Assembly (NCBI RefSeq): GCF_032854445.1 | Contig: NC_088299.1 | Location: 5,309,001-5,373,000 of the forward strand | Source: Liolophura sinensis | Lineage: Eukaryota > Mollusca > Polyplacophora > Chitonida > Chitonidae | Reading direction: 5' to 3' | DNA length: 64,000 nucleotides | Position numbers and translations under genes: made by a program | Notes under the pieces: generated by a model | Seen by the model: only the letters and a program-made list of their open reading frames with translations | Databases searched by the model: none | What the model was told of the DNA's origin: nothing | In this document: positions 1-12,720 of the stretch, piece by piece | Position numbering within the stretch: position 1 is the stretch's first letter | Layout: every line of letters starts with the position of its first letter

Positions 1-850
1 TGAAAAATGTCATGGCACAGAAACATGGTTGTGGCAATCAAAAAGTGGCAGCGATGGTTTAAGGTCTACTGTAATAGTGCAGATGAACTGACACAAACGG
101 TAAAACGATGGTATAAAGATTCTAAATGAGAAATCTTTAAATGGTTATCCTTTAGTTGGCCGTTCTTGATTTTGGCAGGTATGAGTTTGAATCAAAATTA
201 AAAGAAATACTTTCATTTATGCGACAGATATTTTATATTCCTGTTTGTCGTAAGTCAAACGATATAGTGGTAATAAATCTAAGGATGTGTGTAAAAGTAC
301 GTAAGTTTCTCGAGTAATTTCTATGTTTTATATTCGTGAGCTGAGAACGCGGGACATTCAGGAATGTAGTATGTTGTGCATTTCTTTCACCATTTTCAAA
401 CTGACAACGAGTTTGTGACATCTTCAACCAAACAAACCAATGTTCCACCTCCACCCCGACTCCACTTCCCTCCAAAAGCACTGCGACAGCGGCTGGCAAA
501 AGGGTTTTAATCTCTTTACTAAATTTACAAGCGGTCAGATTTCACAATCTACATGTGACTATTTGCCAGGTGTTACAAGATAGTCTCCATATAACCTTGT
601 ATATATTAACTATCCTACTTCAGACTAGACAGAAAATGAAGGTTTTTTATGTCACAATTCGGGCAAAAGGCAATATAAGCCAAAAAATAACAATTTAACT
701 TAATTTTTCATGTGTTGAGGATTTAGGTTACAACATGATCAAAGAAAAAGTTTTCCGATGATTTCAACAAATGAAACAGATTTTGGCATTATTCCCTCAT
801 CTTGTGGATGTATTTATGGCAACTAAAGGTGCAAGGGACAGATTGGTAGT
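1..850. other. Unannotated AT-rich sequence
   Basis: No repeat, RNA gene or convincing coding region is visible here. Short ORFs on both strands have no recognisable motif. It does not match the blocks of the 4.2-29.3 kb array by eye. Confidence 0.5.
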
Positions 851-3599
851 TGTTCAGGTAGAAGTGGTGGTGCGGTATTAAGGTGATGATAGGAGTGGTG
901 GTGGTGGTAAAGGTAGAAGTGGTGGTACGGTATTGGGGTGATGATAGTGGTGGTGGCAGTGTACGTAGAAGGGGTGGTACGGTGTTGGGGTGATGATAGG
1001 GATGATGGTGATGCAGTTGAAAGTAGTAGTATAGTATTAGGGGGAAGATGGAGGTGGTGGTAGTGCAGGTAGAAGTGGGGGTACGGTATTACGGTTACAA
1101 TATGGGTAGTGGTGGTGCAGGTAGAAGTGGGGGTACGGTATTGAGGTTACGATATGGGTAGTGGTGGTGCAGGTGAATGAGGTGGTACGGTATTGAGGTG
1201 ATGATAGGGAAGGTTGTGGTGTAGGTGGATGTGGTGATATTGGGGGTGATGGTAGGAGAGGCGGTAGTGCAAGCAATTGAGTGGTACGGTATGGGGTGAT
1301 TATAGGGGTGGTGGAGGTGCAATTGGAAGTAGTAGTACAGTATTAGGAGGATGATAGGGGTGGAGTTGGTGCAGATAGAAGAGTTGGTACATTATTTAGG
1401 TGATGATAGGGGTGGTTGTAGTGCAGGTAAATGGGGTGGTACGGTATTGGTGTGATGATAGGGGTGGTGGTGGTGCAGATAGAAGAGTTGGTACGGTATT
1501 GGGGTGATGATAGGGGTGGTGGTGGTGCAGATAGAAGAGTTGGTACGGTATTGAGGTGATGATAGGGGTGGTGGTGGTGCACGTAGATTGGGGGTACGGT
1601 GTTGAGGTTACGATATGGGTAGTGGTGGTGCAGGTAGATGTGGTGGTATTGGGGTGATTGTAGGAGAGGCGGTAGTGCAAGTAATTGAGTGGTACGGTAT
1701 GCGGGTGATTATAGGGGTGGTGGAGGTGCAATTAAAAGTAGTAGTACAGTATTAGGGGGATGTTAGGGGTGGAGTTGGTGCAGATAGAAGAGTTGGTACT
1801 ATATTTAGGTTGTGATAGGGGTGGTCGTGGTGCAGGTAAATGGGATGGTACGGTATTGAGGTAGTGACAGTGGTGGTGGCGATGCAGGTAGAAGTGGTGG
1901 CACGATATTGGGGTGATGATAGAGGTGGTGGTGGTGCAGATAGAAGAGTTGGTACGGTATTGGGGTGATGATAGGGGTGGTGGTGGTGCAGACAGAAGAG
2001 TTGGTACGGTATTGGGGTGATGATAGGGGTGGTGGTAGTGCAGGTAGAAGTGGGAGTACGGTATTGAGGTGATGATAGGGGTGGTGGTTGTGCAGGTAGA
2101 AGTGGGGGTACGGTGTTGAGGTTACGATATGGGTAGTGGTGGTGTAGGTAGATGTGGTGGTATTGGGGTGATTGTAGGAGAGGCGGTAGTGCAAGTAATT
2201 GAGTGGTACGGTATGGGGGTGATTATAGGGGTGGTGGAGGTGCAATTGAAAGTAGTAGTACAGTATTAGGGGGATGATAGGGGTGGAGTTGGTGCAGATA
2301 GAAGAGTTGGTACATTACTTAGGTTGTGATACGGGTGGTCGTGGTGCAGGTAAATGGGGTGGTACGGTATTGAGGTAGTGATAGTGGTGGTGGGGATGCA
2401 GGTAGAAGAGTTGGTACGATATTGGGGTGATGATAGGGGTGGTGGTGGTGCAGGTAGAAGTGGTGGTACGGTATTGGGGTGATGATAGGGGTGGTGGTGG
2501 TGCAGATAGAAGAGTTGGTACGGTATTGGGGTGATGATAGGGGTGGTGGTGGTGCAGATAGAAGAGTTGGTACGGTATTGAGGTGATGATAGGGGTGGTG
2601 GTAGTGCAGGTAGAAGTGGGGGTACGGTATTGGGGTGATGATAGGGGTGGTGGTTGTGCAGGTAGAAGTGGGGGTACGGTATTGAGGTTACGATATGGAT
2701 AGTGGTTGTGTAGGTAGATGTGGTGGTATTGGGGTTATTGTAGGAGAGACGGTAGTGCAAGTAATTGAGTGGTACGGTATGGGGGTGATTATAGGGGTGG
2801 CGAAGGTGCAATTGAAAGTAGTAGTACAGTATTAGTAGGATGATAGGCGTGGCGTTGGTGCAGATAGAAGAGTTGGTACATTATTTAGGTTGTGATAGGG
2901 ATGGGCGTGGTGCAGGTAAATGGGGTGGTACGGTATTGAGGTAGTGACAGTGGTGGTGGCGATGCAGGTACGATATTGGGGTGATGATAGGGGTGGTGGT
3001 GGTGCAGGTAGAAGTGGTGGTACGGTATTGGGGTGATGATAAGGGTGGTGGTGGTGCAGATAGAAGAGTTGGTACGGTATTGGGGTGATGATAGGGGTGG
3101 TGGTGGTGCAGATAGATGAGTTGGTACGGTATTGAGGTGATAATAGGGGTGGTGGTGGTGTAGATAGAAGAGTTGGTACGGTATTGAGGTGATGATAGGG
3201 GTGGTGATGGTGTAGGTAGATGTGGTGGTTTTGCGGGTGATTATAAGGGAGGCGGTAGTGCAAGTAATGGGGTGGTACGGTATGGGGGTGATGATAGGGG
3301 TGGTGGTGGGGCAGGTAGAAGAGTTGGTACGGTTTTGTTGTGATGATAGCGGTGGTGGTGGTGCAGGTAGAAGTCGTGGTATTGCGGTGATGATAGTGGT
3401 GATAGTGCAGGTAATAGGCGTGGTACGGTATTGAGGTAGGGCAGTGTGGTGGGTGTAAGGGTAGCGGCAGTATAGGGGTGGTGGTGGTGCAGCTAGAAGT
3501 GGTAGTACTGTATTAGGGTGATTATGGAGGAGGTGGTCGTAGTGCAGGTAGAAGTGGTGGTAAAGGGGTGATGATACAGATGGCAGTATGCAGGTAGAA
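851..3599 (+). repeat. 52-bp G/T-rich minisatellite with higher-order structure
   Basis: The monomer is about 52 bp, shown by the shared gca trinucleotide at 1475 and 1527. It contains the recurring words ggtacggtattggggtgatg and ggtggtggtgcaggtagaag. About 50 monomers are present, more degenerate after 3480. A variant word, aagtaattgagtggtacgg, recurs at about 1271, 1679, 2193, 2759 and (shortened) 3262, giving higher-order spacings of 408, 514, 566 and 503 bp. The minus strand is almost stop-free in all frames, so it yields His/Pro/Thr-rich ORFs. Because 52 is not a multiple of 3, every frame reads the same repeat, and these ORFs are not evidence for a protein. Confidence 0.93.
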
Positions 3600-3684
3600 A
3601 TGGTGGCATTGAATGAATGAATGATTGTGGTTTAACGCCACGTCGGCAATATTTCAGCCATATCGTGGCGATGGTGGCATTGAA
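3600..3684 (-). mobile_element. 57-bp SINE 3'-end insertion with 14-bp target-site duplication
   Basis: Bases 3614-3670 interrupt the G/T-rich repeat and are flanked by a perfect direct repeat, atggtggcattgaa, at 3600-3613 and 3671-3684. On the minus strand the insert reads as a SINE tail: a gaaatattgcc core, then gcgttaaaccac, then an (attc)n tail. This tail type is widespread in molluscs. The insert is strongly 5'-truncated, as expected of LINE-assisted retroposition. A chance direct repeat within the satellite is possible but less likely, because the insert itself is foreign to the array. Confidence 0.75.
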
Positions 3685-4200
3685 GTGATGATGGGGTGGT
3701 GGTGGTGATGAAGGTAGAAGCGGTGGTATTGGGGTGATGATGGGATGGTGGTGGCGGTTATGGCGGCAATGATTGACGTTCCGGTTAAGACTGTGATAAT
3801 AGCGGTGGATACAGTGGTGGTGTCTATCGTGATGGTGTGGATAGACTGATAAGGAAGGATTGGTGATTGATTTCTGGTCTTCGTAGTGGCTGTAGTGGCA
3901 TTGAGGTGGTAATGGCTATACCAGAGGTTGCATTCTGGTAAGGCTATCGGTGGTATTGTCCATAGTAGAGGTCGTATTCGGGTGGTTATACGACCATGTT
4001 GGCGGTAGCCATGGTGGTACTAGAGATAAGCCAGGAGTGATATTTGTGGTGATAGTTGTACTGAGGTGGTAATAGGGGTGTGGTGTCAGTAGTAAAATAT
4101 GGTACTGGGGGGAACCAAGGGCACTTGTGGTGATAATAGGGATGTCGTCGAAATAGCAGTCGTGATTGGGTGAAGCTGGCTGTGGCGGAGGCCGTTAGTG
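3685..4200 (+). repeat. Degenerate G/T-rich repeat, relative of the 95-bp satellite
   Basis: Diverged ggtggt-rich sequence continues from the 52-bp array. Around 3957-4000 it has the words gtccatagtagagg and gggtggttata. These match the 95-bp array (gccatgtcagagg, ggatggttata) and the isolated monomers near 20020-20160. It is probably the eroded edge of the array within the larger duplicated unit. Confidence 0.6.
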
Positions 4201-5393
4201 GTGATTCCAAAGCAGACCTTACACAAATGTATGAACAAAAACTGAAATAACATGGCACTAAAACTTGATGTATTTGTTTTGTGAGAAATGGTAATATTTT
4301 TAAAGTCAGACCTTAATTACCCCCCAAAGATCAAATATCAAAGGGCCGTTAAGCTGACAAGTAGAATAAAATGACGTACTTCTAACTCAAGATAATGGCG
4401 ATTTCTGCTCGTGGCTCCACGAAGATTATGTTGTTAGGTAAAATAAAAAATATCAAGGCAGAAAAAGGCTTCGGTCTAATGGTAAATTGACTTTTATGGG
4501 CTATAATAAATGGCCTTTTTTAATCTTCTGGAAATGACGTATTAAAGCTTATCAAGCATGCCACCATCTGCATGCGCGAAGCCCTATGTTAACTCTGAAG
4601 TGATCAGATAGGTTGGCTTTCTTTAAAACAAATGCAAGACGAGTTATCTGTTTGAGACAGGTGTGCTCGCAAAGCTGCACAAATAATGGAAATGGCGCAT
4701 AAAAGGTTTTCAAGCAAACCACCGTGTGCGTGAAGGCCTATAATAATGCTTAAGTGACCAAATCTGTGTAGCTTGGACTTTCTTAAAAACATATGTAAGA
4801 CGAGTCGTTTGTGTCAAACAATTGTTTTACCGAAGAAGCACAAGTAACGGAAACCTCCGGAAGGAATATCAGACCAATGTGGTCAATCAGGTCTACTTTG
4901 TCAACCGAACAAGGGATCCAACAGACCGACGTTTTGAGGTAGACGATCAGGCTATTACGAAGGCACATTGAATAAACCTGTGCCGAGATGAGGCAAAAGT
5001 ATCCTGATTTATTTATTTATTAATGCTTTCGAAGCTCCGGCCCTGTTACATTTGAATTTGTCTGCGTTATCTTTTGTGACTGATTAAAGGTTTAGTTTTA
5101 AATTTTAAACACCATCCATTGTTTATGACAACAATAGTCCATGGACTGTGGTACAGTTTTCCTTGCTGTAACCGCCCTGTGCTCGACCAGTGTTGCTGAA
5201 TAGCTTAGGAGCACTTGCTCTAAGCATTTGTCCCTGTCGCGTAGAGAAATTTTAACTCTCATTCCATGTCGGCCGAAAGCCAAACGCTGTTCACGAATTT
5301 GATTTTCCTGAGATGAAGTTCTCAGCATTCATATTCTGTGCAAGTAATCAAACATAACATTTGTCCATTAAATTTCCTTGTATTGTGTTTTGC

Positions 5394-5505
5394 GCGTAAT
5401 GACCCAGGTGCCTCTCACCTATGCGGTCACTGTGAGTTCAAGTCCAGCACATGCTGGCCTCCTCTCGCGCAGTATGCGGGAAGGTCAGCAAGCAAAGGTG
5501 CGGAT
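5394..5505 (+). mobile_element. tRNA-derived SINE, 5' half fragment
   Basis: The stretch reads gcgtaatgacccagg, then atgcggtcactgtgagttca and catgctggcc. These are the same words as in the full-length SINE at 45506-45772. The box B-like gttcaagtc is intact, while the start of the head and the tail are missing or diverged. Confidence 0.75.
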
Positions 5506-8258
5506 TGGTTTGAAACTACATTCTCCATGTACTTTGAAGCTCACGTTCATCGTGCTGAATTTTGAACATAAGAATTTTCCAAATGGCAGGCCAACATTGG
5601 GTCACTTATAGTTTTGTCGTGCCGTATAAAAATCCCTTATTGATTGTCAGTGGTGATGTATTTTTGAGTTACATTTGCGATGTGCTGATACTTACAAATG
5701 ATTCGGTAGATTAGTTCATAGAGATAAAGTGAATTGTGTGATACATCTGGTACGGTTCAGTTAATTATGACTGAATTATGAAAGATCGAAGTTAGCTGGT
5801 ACTCAGTGTGCTAAACTATCAACCTTATCCAGTTCGTTTGTTTTTGTTTGCTCCGCTTGCGCCACTTGTGTGCTGTGATTATGTCAAAGTTGATGGCAAG
5901 CGTCTGGTCGATATACCACCGGGAACGTCGTTATACCACTTCGTGTCTTTACAGGCGTTTGGCAACTTCTGGTGGTGTTGACTGTGGCTAAGGGCGATTT
6001 TACCACAGCATATCGCTGATTGCTGTGGAATTTAAACACAGCATTTTGGATACGGTGTTGAGCCCTGATCGGATGAAAGAAAGAAAATTGCACGCATCTC
6101 ATCTGGATATCAAATTTAATGCTGTTAGTTGTCAACTTTTGAGGATTGACCAAGAACTGAGAAACCCGTTATTGTGTCACATTTTCTATACAGATGTCTT
6201 CAGTATTATCTTTCAACGAGGCAGCACTATGATCTTTGAACCCGTTACGGTCGGCGTGCCACAAGAGAGCTGTAAACCTTATTTAACTGAAAGACATACA
6301 CAACAATTAAATATTAGCCTTATTGGTTCGTGTTAAGTTGCGAAATTTCATTTTCATTTTAATCCAGGAAAGACAATGATATTTGGAAATAAAAAGGTGT
6401 CGAATAATTTCTGTGTAGAAGAAAAAGAATGTTGGCTTGCTTCTAATTGCGTGCTTAGATTATTATTTCAACCCAACAAAGGGGACATTGTTGGGAAATG
6501 ATGGTTACTACTTGGTAAAAACAAACAGTATGAGTATTTGTTCCTTTATTATGGTGGATGTTTGACAGTTGAATATTACTAGTAAATTCATTTGCAAAAA
6601 TCGCTGACTATGCTGTTTCAGAGTTAGAAAACGCATTTCAAGAAGCGGCGATACACGGCGATACAAGCGGCGATACTGGATCTGAACTTAGTAAGATTGC
6701 TTATAAGCAGACACTACGTCCCCGTCATCAAAATAATAATCCAAAAACAAACCCAAGCAAACGCGCAAAGCAAAGGAGCATAAACATGGACAACATCTTT
6801 GATGTAACACGAATTCTATCACATTTTCTATCGTCATTTCGGAACTTTTTTGTGTCAATTTCAAAAGACAGTAACTGAAAACACAATTCAATTGCAAATA
6901 CAAACCACGTTTAAAGGTAATCAGCCAAACCAGGCGAATTCAATACTTCCAGGGGATCCTTGGTGGCGGTTGTAACTGGACAGTTGTACGCGTGCTGAAT
7001 GTGGACTGGAGAATAGACACGACACAGCAATTCACAGGTGACAGGACAGACACTTCAACCGACGAATAAACTACGCCACTGTTAGAATAATAAAAACAAA
7101 GTATTCTTCGTTTCTTTTACTCCAATTCTTCCGTGAACGAGGAACCAAATGATTTACGTTTAACCGGTGTCGTAGTTTGGTAATACCTGAGACCATTACC
7201 AATGTTGTTCCGCAAGTTCCAGGTACTTAAGCAAGAAGCTTGCATGAGTTAGGTGTGCAATTTAAAAGTCTGCATTTGCCAGTGTAAACTTCAAGATGCA
7301 ATCCAAAATTGCTTACTGTTCAAAACACTGAACATGGGGCAGCAATAGACAGTTCCGTTTAAGATAAGATTATACACCTGAAAACCATCAAGATAGATAG
7401 TTTATTTGTAACTGATAAATTTGCTGAATAAGTGAAGACTGATAGGCTTCAGATTTAGGCAAGGAGCAACGCCTATTTTGTGTTGCTCCCAAACAAATGG
7501 CAAGTACTCTTTTGTGTGCTTTGCAAGGGTTTTTTTTTTTCGGTATAAGAAAACGTGGATGGGTGATGGAATATCAGGAGTTCTCTGCTGTCGCACTCCG
7601 TGAATATCACTTCTCTCGAGCTACCAATCGCTGTTATCCCATCCTTCAGCATGCACTATTTGTATAATGGCACGTTTATTTAAACTAAGCGTTACCCTTT
7701 ATTAGAGGATTGGATTTATCACTGTGATAGGCCAACGGAATATTTTGAAAGTTCAATTCAAAAGTACTCGGTAAACAGCTTCAACCAGACAGGCTTACCT
7801 CTGCCATTAGGCTAATTTCAGAAAAGTTCAGCCACTAATGACTTATAACCCCACCAAATCGACCATCCGGAGAATAACGAGCTACAATTGTATTTATTAT
7901 GTTGTCCCTTGGTATTGAAATGAAACCATTATGATGTAAACATGTTTACGGACGAGTTGAAATGGGTACCCTTCAAAGTGACTTACTGACAGAAAGGTCT
8001 CAAAACGGTCGTGCAATTTTCTGCTTCATGGCCAGTCGGACAGGGTTTGGCGTCAAGGTGTCCAGCACCACACTTACTAATCATGAGGGAAAGTTTTCCA
8101 TCAGGTCGCCCTTTCGTGGCGCTGCATACGAAACACTGGTGGTGAAGATGATCTTTCCCTACCGTGCTCAAAATCAAGAACGTGATTCGCCTTGTACTAA
8201 GTTAGCACGTCATTCGGAAGGGGATAAAACGAAGACACTTAAGTAAAATGTTTCTAAC

Positions 8259-8259
8259 T

Positions 8260-8349
<90 letters not shown>
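8259..8349. repeat. (CA)n/(TA)n microsatellite
   Basis: A short (CA)5 run is followed by about 38 TA dinucleotides with one tacata interruption. It sits in block H where sister copies read acatg, then tataatgatca. ORFs reading Tyr-Ile repeats here are artefacts. Confidence 0.97.
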
Positions 8350-8350
<1 letters not shown>

Positions 8351-8640
8351 GAAGTAAAGCCTTTGGGAAATCAGGAAAGTGCATGCAATTCATCGTATTC
8401 GTGTGCGTAATTTTGTACGTCAACCGACAAACTGGTTATATATCCATTATCTTACCTTTCTGCTTTACCTACAGAATTTATACAAGAATAATTAACATTT
8501 AATCTGGTGCACTGCCTGACACATGTTAACTGTTCCATCCGCTAGTGGAAAATGGGTCCCCGAGGTCTGGTTCTCTTTCATTGGTTGTTTTTGAGAATGG
8601 ATTTCATTGAAATTACACTGTGCACTTTTGTCCTATTTTA

Positions 8641-11600
8641 TCAAAAATAATGCTTGCTCTTTATACAGCTGTCAATATTATTTTGATCAGAACATGAATG
8701 TTTGTTTTACTTCAAATCACAGAATTTGCAAGGCTTTTCCGTTCATACTGTCTTTCTCTCTGGAAGAAAAGAATTACGCCCCCTTTAAGATTTTCAGTTT
8801 CAAATACTGTAGATAGTAATGTCTTTTATGCACAAGATGCACAATTGTTACATTTTTGTTCTTACCCATCAGAAACGCCTGAGACAAGTGTACCCTACTG
8901 ATACCAAAAAACATTTGCTTTCGATATTTGCAATTATGCTCCAAAGACAAACAGAAGATATACTCTCATTATACAATGTAACATTTTATTCGCTTAAATT
9001 TAAATAGCAATTGAACCACATGCTACATGTACATTAAAACTTACGTTCATCTTGCTGAATTTTAAACATTAGAATTTCGACACATAACAGTCATATATTT
9101 TGTCATTTATAACTTTCCCGCGCCGTATATAAATACCGTAACGTTTGACAGTGTTGCCACATTGTTGAGTTACGATTGCGATGAGCTAATATTTAAAATG
9201 ACCTGCACACTAGTTCATAGAGATAACGTCATTTATGTCGCATATTTCGGACAGTTAAACTGCATTCTGTATAATTCAATTATAAGCCATCGAAGTTAAC
9301 TGGTGATCCTCGTTTTGAACTATCAATCTCATCCAGTCCATTTCTTCCTGTTTGTTCCGCTCGTGCTTCTTGGATACTGGGATTACGCCAAAGTTGATGG
9401 CAAAAGTCGATATACCACAGGGAACGTCGTTATACCGCCTCGTATCTTTCACAGGCGTTTGGCAGCTTCTCTTGGTCTAGACTGTGTCTAACGATGCCGG
9501 TTATTTCCGATTTCCTGTAACAGTATACGGGATTGCTGTCCAGTTTAGATGAAACATTTTGGATACGGTGTTAAGCGATAATCAGTTGAAGGGAAAAATG
9601 GCTGCATGTTATGATATCATATTTGATGCTCCTACTTGTGGTAACCAGCTCTTGTGAATGACAAGGTATTGGTGTTGGCAAACTGCATTCCAGTGTAGCA
9701 GTACCATAAACTTGTAAGCGTTTAGTGCAGTGTGCAACAAGAGGGTGGAAACGATCTCTAACTGAAACAGACCTACAAATGTTAAATACAAACCTGTTGC
9801 CTAGAAAGGGGAAATCTTTGGTAGATAAATGCATGTAATTGTGGTGGAAAAACAAAAAGAGAGGGTTTTTTTCGCCTGCGTGGTTCCATTTGTACAGGTA
9901 ATTCACCAGAGGTGAAATTATTTGAAAATGACTACATTGTCAATTAAATGCTGCTTAAAAAGAAAAATTCTCAAGGTTTTTTTTTAAAATTAGCCTGTTG
10001 GTTATTTTACTGCATCCTGGAGAGTAGACTTAAGAAAGCCTTAACAAGGTCATGCGTCTTAACCGGTCTCTCTACTATCTACTTCACACATAATATCTCA
10101 TGACTCATTTCAGGGAAAGGTTACAACATCTGAGCAAAGTTCGACTGTTTTACCAGCAGACACTACGTCGCAATCACCAAAATAATGTTCCAAAAATAAA
10201 CTCAGTCAAACGCACAAAAAAGGAGCGAGGACATGCACAAGATCTTTGATTTCAAAAGCATTCAGCATTTTGCATCTTCAGTTCAGAAATTTTCTCCTGT
10301 CAGTTTTTCCCATTGGCTTAAAATACAGTAATTGAAAACCGAGGTGAGTTGTGAACACAAACTTCCGCGGTATCCCTTGTGGCGATTGTAACTGGACAGC
10401 TGTAAGCGTGCTGAATGTGGACTAGTGAACTGACACGACACGATACACCACACTGCAACTGATAACACATACATTTCTACCGACTGACCGACCACGTCAT
10501 TGTTAGAATAAAAGTATTTCGTTTCGTTTCTTTACCCCAGTTACTATTCTTCCCTTCAACTTCAGTGGTTTACATTTAACCGGTGTTGTATTTTGTTAAT
10601 GCCTGAGGCTATTACCGTTGTCGTCCTGCAAGTTCCAGCGATTTAAGCAAGAAAGCAGCATGAGTTAAATGTGCAGCCTGCAGTTGCCAGAAAATAGTGT
10701 AAAGCTCAAAATGCAATCCAAAAATGGCCTACTATTCAAAACGCTGCAGATCTCATGGGGCAGTAATAGAAAGTTTCTATTCAAAAATGTATTATACATG
10801 TGCTATGTACACCTGAAAACCATGAAGATAGTTTTTATTTCTAACTGATAAATTGGTTAAAAGAGTGAAAACTGTTTCGTCACAGAGATAGGCAGGGAGC
10901 AACGCCTGTTTTGTATTGTTTCCAACCAAATCGTAGGTACTCTGTACTCTGGCAATGGATGTCAAGAATTTTCAGCTGTCACACCCTTTCAATATCACTT
11001 CTATTGAGCTACCAATTCCTGATATCTAATTCTTCTGTATGCTCTATTTATATAATCGCACGTTCATTCCAATTAAGCGTTACCCTTTATTAGAGAATTA
11101 GATTTATTACTGTGATGAACCAACGCAACATTTTGAAAGTTCAATTCAAAAGTACCCGGTAAACAGACAGGCTTACCGTTGCCATTAGTCTAACGAGGAA
11201 ACCCCTAGTGACTTATATACCAGTGCCAATTAGACCATCCGGAGAATAACGAGCTACACTTGTCTTTATTATGTTGTGGCTCGGCATAGAAATAAAACCA
11301 TTATGACGTAAACATGTTTAACGGACGAATTGAAATAGGCACTCTTCAATATGACTGACTGAGGGTAAGGTCTCAAAATGGCCGTGAAATTTTCTGCTTC
11401 AGGGCCAGTCAGACAGGATTTGGCGCCAAGGTGTCCCACATCACACTGATGCAATACGCCATCGACTTACTACTCATGATTGAAAGTTTTTCATCAGGTT
11501 GCCCTTTCGTGGCGCTGAATACAAAACACCAGTGGTGGTAATAATGGTGGGCTCACGCTCTAAAAGTCGAGAGCGGAATTCGCCATTTACTGAGTTCACA

Positions 11601-12720
11601 TTTAATTGGGCTGGAGATAAAAAGAGGACGGTTAAGTAAAAAGGTTTCTAACTACATGTGTATAATGATCAGAATTCTCCATTGTTAAATGAAATAAAGT
11701 ATTTTGGAAATCAGGAAAGTACATCGTATTTGTGTGCGTAATTTGTACGTTTGTATGGAATTTAAATATCAGTAAATGCAAAACCAACAAACTGGTTACA
11801 TATCCGTTATCTCACTTTTTTGTGCTTTACCAACAGAATCAATACACGGATAATTAACATCTTATGACACCGTACACTTCATGCCACATGTTAATTGCCA
11901 ATCAATCTGGTATTCTCAGGTGCAACAGCGTTTCTGGTGCATCCGCTGGTGGAAAAAGGGTCCCCGAGGTTGGTCTCCTTTCATTAGTTTTACCATGGTA
12001 TTACATTTGAGAATGGAATCCAATGGAATTATGCTACCGAGAGTGACTATGGAATAGCGTTATCAAATTCCCTTGAATACAAGAAAGCATTCTATGTAAG
12101 CGACAGTAATACTGTTCCTTAGCTTAAAGTCGCTGAAAATCCTATAAGTATTTACTTAAAATGGACATTTTAGCTGGGCATTTCCAAAGACAATTAGCCT
12201 CACCGTCGGTTAACCTGTGTCTAGGTCCTGTCAGACGTCTCACAAGTTGGCTTGCGGCTGTTTTCAATTCATCTGAAGGTAAAGTTGCTTGGAAACGGAA
12301 CTGCGCGTTTGATTGGCAAAAGAGCTGTTATAGACTGAACGCAGCGTGTTTTGACGGAAATTAGTTAGTTTGTACCGTGATCATTTTCGCGGAAAAAACG
12401 TCATCTGCTAAGACTAGAAAATACTCCTTTTCATAAACAACGGCTGCAATGCAGGGACTACGTCGATCGATGTAGAATAAATTACAATTATATTTTGCAC
12501 ACTTCATTATCTGGGGCATAAATGTTTTTTATAGAAAAAAAGATCGACACGGGGAAATCCCGATTGTGAGTAATAAGGTAGAGGGATATTTTTTAAACAG
12601 CTTAACTACATCGACTTGGGTATATAGCACACACAAAGCCGGTCAGCCATCAGGTACTTCTAGCTGCCTTAACCAAGGTGTCGTCAGAGTCTTGACAGCA
12701 TTTTATAGGATATTACAGGG
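8641..12720 (+). repeat. Long tandem unit, copy 2
   Basis: The block order is K (8690-9030), C (9040-9610), D, E (10150-10510), F (10560-10940), G (10960-11640), H (11650-12080) and I (12130-12720). Anchors are gagttacgattgcgatg at 9167, cagacactacgtcgc at 10156, gaccatccggagaataacga at 11233 and tctcaaaatgg at 11371. The spacing to copy 1 is about 3.4-3.5 kb. Block I runs straight into block B of copy 3, with no minisatellite or block A between them. Confidence 0.85.

Larger units (their letters stand above)
4201..8640 (+). repeat. Long tandem unit, copy 1
   Basis: This is the first copy of a non-coding unit that recurs downstream. In order it holds blocks A (4201-5000, matching 25080-25740), B (5000-5340), C (5550-6100), D (6100-6340), E (6700-7100), F (7140-7510), G (7580-8240) and H (8250-8640). 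Anchor words are gagttacatttgcgatgtgc at 5666, cagacactacgt at 6708, gaccatccggagaataacga at 7861 and tctcaaaacgg at 7998. Blocks J and K are missing and a SINE fragment lies between B and C. Short ORFs are broken at different places in the sister copies by indels that are not multiples of three, which argues against a conserved protein. Confidence 0.85.

Noticed and set aside
1037-3263. Several minus-strand ORFs of 75-181 residues rich in His, Pro, Thr and Tyr
   Set aside because: They are translations of the 52-bp satellite. All frames give the same peptide cycle, and the lack of stops follows from base composition.
851-4200. Telomeric or subtelomeric tract suggested by G/T-rich repeats
   Set aside because: No TTAGGG or similar short telomere repeat is present. 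Minisatellites and duplications alone are not enough.
8202-8423. ORF with a long Tyr-Ile repeat
   Set aside because: Translation of the (TA)n microsatellite. The same applies at 51559-51893.
9303-9491. Small ORF sharing YWDYAKVDGK with the ORF at 26763-26948
   Set aside because: The frames diverge right after this word because of an indel that is not a multiple of three, and copy 1 reads a different frame. It reflects DNA homology, not protein conservation.
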